Source: Codonopsis lanceolata (taxonomy: Eukaryota; Streptophyta; Magnoliopsida; Asterales; Campanulaceae). Taken from it: DNA of 64,000 bases. The notes under the pieces are model-generated. The model was not told where the DNA came from. It saw only the letters and a list, made by a program, of their open reading frames with translations, and ran no database searches. The stretch covers positions 94,443,255-94,507,254 of the forward strand of contig CM028381.1 in assembly GCA_013146195.2 (NCBI GenBank), written 5' to 3'. Shown here piece by piece: positions 58,040 to 64,000 of the stretch (positions are counted from its first letter, which is position 1; each line of letters starts with the position of its first letter). The translations under genes and the position numbers were made by a program.

Positions 58040-59570
58040 CGATCATCAACCTTTTGTTTGCTAGAATTCCACTTGGTCATGGTTTCTTTTGCTTGAGTAA
58101 GTCCCCTTCAACCGCTCAATCTCCACATCCTTTCTCGCTAGCACACTCTCCAAATTTACTATGCATTCTTTTTTATCCTCATTTGCCTTTTTAACAGCTT
58201 CATTTGCTTTACCAAGTAATGTAACTTGGTGAGCTCTCTTCTCCCAATCCTTGTACACTTTGTACCCTTCCAAAAGTTCCGCCTCTGTCTCCATCATCTT
58301 CTCGCAATTGTGGAATTAAAACAAGAAATCGCTCTGCTTTCGCCAATGTATCTCCCAATGTTACTCCCGATGTTGCAAAGATTGGTGACACATCTACCGA
58401 AACATCGCATTTTCGTAATCGAATCATAAACAAGATTCAAGGTGATAAGATCACCCGATCTTCTCCATCACTATCACTCAAGGTTGCCGAGAAATTCAAG
58501 CCTTTTTTTCTTAAAGTGTTTGCACATTGGTTTGCATAGTGGCCATAACCTTGACATTCTCTACATTTTATAGAATCAATGTTCTTACCATTGTAGGATG
58601 ATTTTGATGCAAATGGATTTGTGAAGGGTTTTTCCGAGTTTGAAAAGAATTTTCTTTGGGAACAAATTTTCCGTAATCGTTTGAAATTGTTTTTCGAGCT
58701 TGATGATGGAGTTCTATTTTGACTTTTATTTTCAAAATTTTTTGAATTTAGTAGTCAATAAAGCAATTGATTCTTCTCCAAAATCGATTCATCAATATCT
58801 TTTGGATTTCAAGCAAATCACATGAGAGATCAATCTGAGCAGCATAGCAATATTTTTCACAATGGTGTAGAAGGTGATGAAATTCCTTTGCCTTTATGTT
58901 TTATTTGATCGCTTAGGTTCGCCTCAAAGTTTTGAAGAATTCCAAATTTTCAAAACTCATCTTGTCAATATCATGTGCTTCTTCAATTGCACATATCTTG
59001 ACATTGAACCTTTCAGCAAAGTTCTCATCATCTTGCCGACAAGACGCCATTAGTAATGGGATCTCCTAAGGCAAGAGCGTAACTGATATATCAAGAAGTC
59101 TTCCATAATATGTCATTATATCCTCGCACTCATGCATCCTGGTGTTTTCAAATTGAGTGGTGAGCATTCTTAGCTTAGAGGCACACCGGCGTGTCCTTCA
59201 CATAAGGTCCAATGGCCTCCCACACATCTTTGGCGATTCATAATTTGCTATCACCCTAAAAGTATTTGCATCTAAGGCCTTATAAATAGCAGACAAGGCT
59301 TTCGAGTTAAAAGAAGCAGTGTTCCTATCATCATTGGTCCACTCAGATTATTTGGTGATCTTGACATCACCATCCGAATCTACGCTTTGGGAGGACTCCA
59401 ACCATTTAAAACAAGAAGCCACGCTTCTTTCATCAATGGATTTGATGAAGATGCGCATCTTGACTTTCCAAATAGAATAATTAGCATTTGTGAGAGTAGG
59501 AGGGCGAACCACGCCTCATACCGATAATCCATCACGACTTTAAACGTAATCGACTCTTAGTGATATCAAG
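58040..59570 (-). pseudogene. SIRE-like gag, heavily frameshifted
   Basis: Fragments on the - strand follow copia gag order: ANYSIWKVKMRIFIKSID (about 59490-59440), KALSAIYKALDANTFRVIA, LRMLTTQFENTRMHECEDIM and GRLLDISV. Then come a zinc knuckle CQGYGHYANQC (about 58560-58525) and a charged helical stretch (KANEAVKKANEDKKECIVNL, 58230-58140). Many stops and shifts mean no frame exceeds 80 codons. Clearly inactive. Confidence 0.78.
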
Positions 59571-59575
59571 AGAAG

Positions 59576-59587
59576 GCTCTGATACCA
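59576..59587 (-). other. SIRE-like primer binding site (tRNA-iMet)
   Basis: TGGTATCAGAGC on the - strand lies two bases inside the LTR at 59590. It defines 59590-60861 as the 5' LTR. Confidence 0.93.
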
Positions 59588-59589
59588 AA

Positions 59590-60861
59590 TGAAAGAACGT
59601 GCTACCACGGATTCTCAATATGTGACAATGTGATTCCAATGTTGCAGTGATTGTTAAAACAATGGCAATGACAATGAGAACACAAAAATAATATCAAAAC
59701 AATAGCAGCGGAAGATTTGTAGTCAGACTCAATTTCAAACAGAACTAAGAAGCAAACATTAACCAAAAAACAATCTACAAGATTGATACTTGTAGATCTA
59801 GCCTCAAGGTCACACACATTTTACTTAAAACAATAATGTTTTACAACTAACAACTAACAACAAAAATCCTCACAAGATATAGTATCTTGAGAGAATCAAA
59901 AATCCCACATAAAACACTAAACCAAACGTGGGAAGAAAGACACAAAACAACTTCCTGATGACATAAAAAGGAAGCACACAAAAATAGTTCTTCAATGGCT
60001 CAAAGAAGCTGTTGATGTTGCATCATCTAAAGCTTCAAACAGCTTCTGTTCAAATGGATGAACAGCCTTCAAAACTCCAGCAAGATTGCTCACAGCAACA
60101 ATGGCAATGACAATGAGAACACAAAAATAATATCAAAACAATAGCAAATGAAGATTTGTAGTCGACTCAATTTCAAACAGTAACTAAGAAGCAAATATTA
60201 ACTTAAAAACAATCTACAAGATTGATACTTGTAGATCTAGCCTCAGGCCACACACATTTTACTTAAAACAATAATGTTTTACAACTAACAACTAACAACA
60301 AAAATCCTCACATGATATAGTATCTTGAGAGAATCAAAAATCCCACATAAAACACTAAACCAAACGTGGGAAGAAAGACACAAAACAACTTCATGATGAC
60401 AGAAAATGGAAGCACACAAAAACAGTTCTTCAATGGCTCAAAGAAGTTGTTGATGTTGCATCATCTAAAGCTTCAAACAGCTTCTGTTCAAATGGATGAA
60501 CAGCCTTCAAAACTCCAACAAGATTGCTCACATTTTATAGGATTTTATCTTCTCTCTTTCAAGCTTCCTGCCTACACACCGCAAAACAGACCTACACCTA
60601 CTAGGAAAGAGATTAACCAATAAACATGCAAGATAATGTTTCCTAACCAGTCTATGATACTTAGAATAACTAATTTATTTGCAGAGATCTAGATACCAAA
60701 AATATATTACCTAAATCTTTTGAAAGATTTTCAAACCAATCTACCAAAAGTATCCTAAACAAAATCTAACACCTAAATAACCATAGACTAAAATAGAATC
60801 CTTCTTTGACCAAGAAAGGTGAAAACAAGGTAAAATAGGCTTTGCCTATTTTACCCTTACA
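59590..60861 (-). repeat. SIRE-like 5' LTR with an internal 439-base tandem duplication
   Basis: It has the same ends as 46632-47466 but is 437 bases longer. The segment starting CAATGGCAATGACAATGAG at 59660 recurs at 60099. The two units differ by small changes, such as AGCAGCGGAAG versus AGCAAATGAAG. Confidence 0.92.
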
Positions 60862-62040
60862 GTATCCACTTTGAGGAGATCAACAGTGATAATGATAATG
60901 ATGATGATGGAAATATGGATGATGAACATATTGATGATGGTACACAGGAGGCTCATGAGACCTAAAGTAAGGGACAATCCAGACTCAGAATGGTTCATGC
61001 AATTGAATGAATCAAGTCACACTAATGATGCAATCTATAATCAGTTTTAGGTAGAAAGTGAAGATGTTTTGAACACGAACAAGTTGGAAAAGGGCAACCT
61101 TTTTAAAGATAAAAAATCTTTACAAGGGGCGGTTAATATGTATCATTTATCTGTGAGTTATGACTATTACGTTTGTGAGACTACTCCGACCATTTTGGCT
61201 TTGAGATGCAAAACTTGCCAAAATCGTAGAAATACATCCACCTGTAAATGGAGGCTTTGTGCATGCAAAAGTGCAACACATGGGTACTTTGAAATCATAA
61301 AGTACGAAGGTGAGCATACTTGTTTTTTTTCGGGTGATAAGTTGGACAACACAAAGTTGGATTCAAATGTAATTGCAGATTTTATAAAGTTGGATGTAAA
61401 GAAGAACCCAACATTGAAGGTTGATAACATCGGGACCCAAGTTAAGAAGAAATTTCATTATAAGATTTCGTATAAAAAGGCATGGGTGGCAAAACAGAAG
61501 GCTATTGTAAAGATTTTTGGAGGCTGGGATGAATCTTTTAGGGAGCTTCCGATATTTATGTCAGTGCTTAAGCAAAGAAATCCAGGAACCATTGTTAAAT
61601 GGACATATGTACTTACATGAAACGAGAATGAGGCTATATTTTCACGGGTCTTTTGGGCATTCAAACCATCAATAGAGGGGTTTAAGTCTTGTCGTCCTGT
61701 CATCAGTATTGATGCCACTTTTTTGTATGGAAAGTACCAAGGTAAATTGTTGATTGCTATGTCTGTTGATGCTAATGGCCAAATTTTTCCTCTTGCTTTT
61801 GCCACTGCAGATGAGGAGAGTGCTGAAAACTGGTCTTGGTTTTTACGATTGCTTAGAAGATATGTTGCTAAAGATCGAAGTGAAATTGCGTTGATAGCAG
61901 AATAGCAGATCGTCATAGGGGTATTGATAAAGCAGTAAGGATAATAGAGAATGGTTGGACTTCACCGCTCGGATAGCATCAAATATGCCCAAGGCATCTT
62001 TGCAGCAATGTTAATAGCTCTTACAAAGACCAAGCACTTA
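60862..62040 (+). pseudogene. MULE transposase, MuDR and MULE domains (3' part)
   Basis: The acidic stretch continues, then from 61069 an open frame carries the MuDR zinc-binding region: KCKTCQ and STCKWRLCACKS, with EGEHTC. An N-terminal helix block follows (KKFHYKISYKKAWVAKQKAI). A TGA at 61618-61620 interrupts it. The same frame resumes with PVISIDATFLYGKYQGKLLI, VDANGQIFPLAFATADEESA and NWSWFLRLL, the MULE transposase core with the first catalytic Asp. TAG at 61903 and a small duplication follow. DRHRGIDKAVRIIENGW and CPRHLCSNVN then appear in another frame. Reading stops near 62040, so the catalytic Glu region is missing. Inactive. Confidence 0.9.
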
Positions 62041-62089
62041 AAAACTGAAGTGCCTATATTTAATCTGCCTTCAAAGGCTTTTGGGCCTC

Positions 62090-62530
62090 GCTTGGGTGAG
62101 GGGGCTTAACATTACACTATCCCACTATTCATTACAGGACTACTGAATACCATGGGCCTGGCCCATGCATGACAAGTAAACCCTAACCCCTCAGGTATAA
62201 ATAAACCCTACTATCTCATAGTAGGGCAGACTCTCTCTCCTCTACAATTCTCACTTCACACATGGGGGCTACGCGCCCTCCTATATTTTTACACTGTACT
62301 GATTCTCACACCGGAGGGTTTTGGGGGACATCCCCCACCACTCACGGTGCTCATTTTGCAGATGCCTACATACAGCCAGAAATCCGACCCAAGCGACGAT
62401 TTCATTACTAAGACGACGAATTTATCACCTGTTCAGTCAACGAATGATTCACGTACATCAACGACTTTCGACACCCCCGGTATGACTGATATTTTTGCCA
62501 CATCAGTTTGGTTCCGTTGTCGGGAAACGA
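62090..62530 (+). mobile_element. LTR plus primer-site relic (Ty3/gypsy-like)
   Basis: The sequence from about TGAGGGGGCTTAAC contains a TATA box, a pyrimidine-rich leader (CTCTCTCTCCTCTAC) and the U5-like phrase CACCGGAGGGTTTTGGGGG...GTGCTCATTTTGCAG. It ends near TTTTTGCCACA. Immediately after is TTTGGTTCCGTTGTCGGGAA (about 62507-62526), close to the TTTGGCGCCGTTG-CGGGGAA primer sites of many plant gypsy elements. No second LTR or gag was recognised, so boundaries are approximate. It truncates the MULE gene. Confidence 0.6.
62151..62203 (+). promoter_or_regulatory. LTR promoter: palindromic site II, telo-box and TATA box
   Basis: CATGGGCCTGGCCCATG (62151-62167) is a perfect 8-base palindrome around one T and contains two inverted TGGGCC (TCP/site II) motifs. 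AAACCCTAA, a telo-box, is at 62178-62186 and TATAAATA at 62196-62203. The spacing is that of a plant core promoter. Activity is inferred. Confidence 0.6.
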
Positions 62531-64000
62531 CTCTAGCCACGAACTCCAACAGCCAAGGTGGAGTTCCGTTCATGGGTGCCGGAACAAAGTTGAACAAAAC
62601 AAATGACACACTGTCCATGTGAGCTTGGCCAAGAAAATAAAACCGAAATAGAAAAGCGAATACACCGATAGATCCGCCGTGACCAGACGAATAAGCCGGT
62701 GCAAGAATCACTTCCATCTGGCCTCCCAAGCTCTGCCACGCATCACCTAAAGTTCTGGAAGCGGTAGTTGCATTAAACGCGCCGGCAGATCTCCGGTAAA
62801 GCATATCTCCGCGATTCCGACGTCCTAACAGAAAACTAAAACCACCATAGTATGCGTCTTGAGTAGGCGAGTCCAACGCCTTGAAAATTCAGGCCAACGG
62901 AGTAGGAACGCTCCCTCACGCACCGCTTGAAGTGATTGGCTCCCCGGGGCGACATCAAACACATCGGTTACGCGCTGGTCAGCTGGATTTGACCCTTCCC
63001 ACTTTTCTGCGTGATTACAGACGGCTGATGTCATCTCCAGTTGTCTTCCACTTCGCCATTGTTTCATCAAGCTTCACTCAGCCTCCTTGTAGTTCATTCA
63101 ACTGCCGTTAGATTCCGTCAGCTTCCGTTAAACTGTCAGGAAAGGCTAATGGATCGTGATCTGGTCCATCTGAACCGCCTAGTCCTTCTTGACCCAGTTC
63201 ATCCCTTTCTATCCCGGTTCAGACACTATTTAAACCGATTCCCTACTATTTCAGGTGGACTCTTTCCATTTTTACCCTCCATGTTTGCATATTTTGCTTA
63301 TATGACCTCGTATTTTGCGATGTTAACAAGTAATTAGTTAACGGAACATGATTTAAAGTTTATAAATTAACACGCATGGTTAATTTATTGCTCCAAATTA
63401 ACATGAGACACTATAACTTACATGAATATGCATGTAATTAATTTTCCTTGCAATTATTAATTACGATAAATTAATAAATGACAATAACTCGGCGCTATGC
63501 GAGATAGCTGTAACATCAAATAAATTGACATGCGATAAATACATGTGACATGAAGACTTCACATGATAATTGTAGTAACCAATTAAAATTATTATTAATT
63601 GGTGATCGATGCATGACATTTAATTGTGACAATTATTATGCGACATAAATAAGAGTAATTATAATACATTTATGCTCGTGACTATATTTACATCAAATTG
63701 TCCACCATGATGATGCATGTTATGCTATACTACACCAGTGCATGCAATTAAATATGTTTTGCATCTGCGACCATATATATGACACCGCTTTTATGTGCCT
63801 CATGATTTTACTAATCACCGGCCGCACATGAAAAAAGAAAGTGCATACCCACTCACTTATCAAATTTGACATATCAATGGAGTTAATTGAACTCTATATT
63901 TTATTATTTATTTGCTCAAGCATGACAAATGATAATGAAGCTACTTTACCGATATGCTTAAATTCGCGCGTGCACTCTCTTTACGAATCATGTTTTGATC
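62531..64000. other. No gene recognised
   Basis: The part at 62531-63250 is less AT-rich than its surroundings and has a 147-codon open frame on the - strand (62876-62433) with no recognised domain. It is probably interior sequence of the LTR relic. From 63250 the sequence is AT-rich and shows nothing recognisable. Confidence 0.45.

Larger units (their letters stand above)
46632..60861 (-). mobile_element. SIRE/Maximus-like Ty1/copia element with env-like region, 14.2 kb
   Basis: On the - strand, the LTRs are 59590-60861 (5') and 46632-47466 (3'), TGAAAGAACG...CCTTACA on the + strand. Perfect 5-base target duplications GTATC lie at 46627-46631 and 60862-60866. The primer site TGGTATCAGAGC is at 59576-59587 and a polypurine tract GGGGG at 47467-47481. 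Order: gag, PR-INT, RT-RH, then a long post-pol region with an env-like reading frame. This order and length, and the integrase motifs, fit the SIRE/Maximus lineage. Two further insertions (52635-54477 and 48302-49625) account for about 3.2 kb. Coding regions contain many stops and shifts, but the LTRs are almost identical. Confidence 0.93.

Overview
This is eukaryotic nuclear DNA from a flowering plant, most likely a eudicot. The evidence is AT-rich intergenic DNA, GT-AG introns, plant-type LTR retrotransposons primed by initiator tRNA-Met, Mutator and Harbinger-type MITEs, tRNA-derived SINEs, and two host genes with typical plant protein sequences. The species cannot be named from the sequence. 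An exact 100-base run of N at 41585-41684 marks an assembly gap, so the parts on either side may not be contiguous.

Host genes. The left third holds two convergent, apparently intact genes built from small exons, which single-frame ORF scanning misses. On the + strand (1234-7346, 7 exons, 152 aa) is the centromeric histone H3 variant CENH3, which marks and builds the centromere. A near-consensus mitosis-specific (MSA) element lies 57 bases before its ATG. On the - strand (23629 down to 12085, 5 exons, 185 aa) is an RNF170-like RING E3 ubiquitin ligase with a C-terminal DUF1232 membrane region. Its introns hold a LINE remnant, a solo LTR, two SINEs and two Mutator-type MITEs. Most have clean target-site duplications, and the exons and splice sites remain intact.

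Mobile DNA, 23.8-44.4 kb. A degenerate Ty1/copia element lies on the - strand (24495-29557). Its 5' end and right flank are repeated at 33949-35396, and a short piece of left flank is repeated at 32704-32816, so the locus was segmentally duplicated and the second copy later lost most of the element. Solo LTRs of one family occur at 16057-17774 and 30266-31525, with a truncated third at about 32820-33948. From 35397 comes a gag-only Ty3/gypsy-like element with a 3.76-kb LTR, followed by the gap and a diverged second LTR ending at 44377.

Mobile DNA, 46.3-62.5 kb. A broken Mutator-like (MULE) transposase gene (46350-46631 plus 60862-62040) is split by a 14.2-kb SIRE/Maximus-like Ty1/copia element (46632-60861) with a perfect GTATC target-site duplication. 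That element carries an env-like region after pol. It is itself interrupted by a 1.84-kb solo LTR inside RNase H (perfect GTCTT duplication on the + strand) and by a 1.32-kb insertion inside the env-like region. This gives three levels of nesting. An LTR-and-primer-site relic with a plant-like promoter follows at about 62090-62530. The last 1.4 kb holds nothing recognisable.
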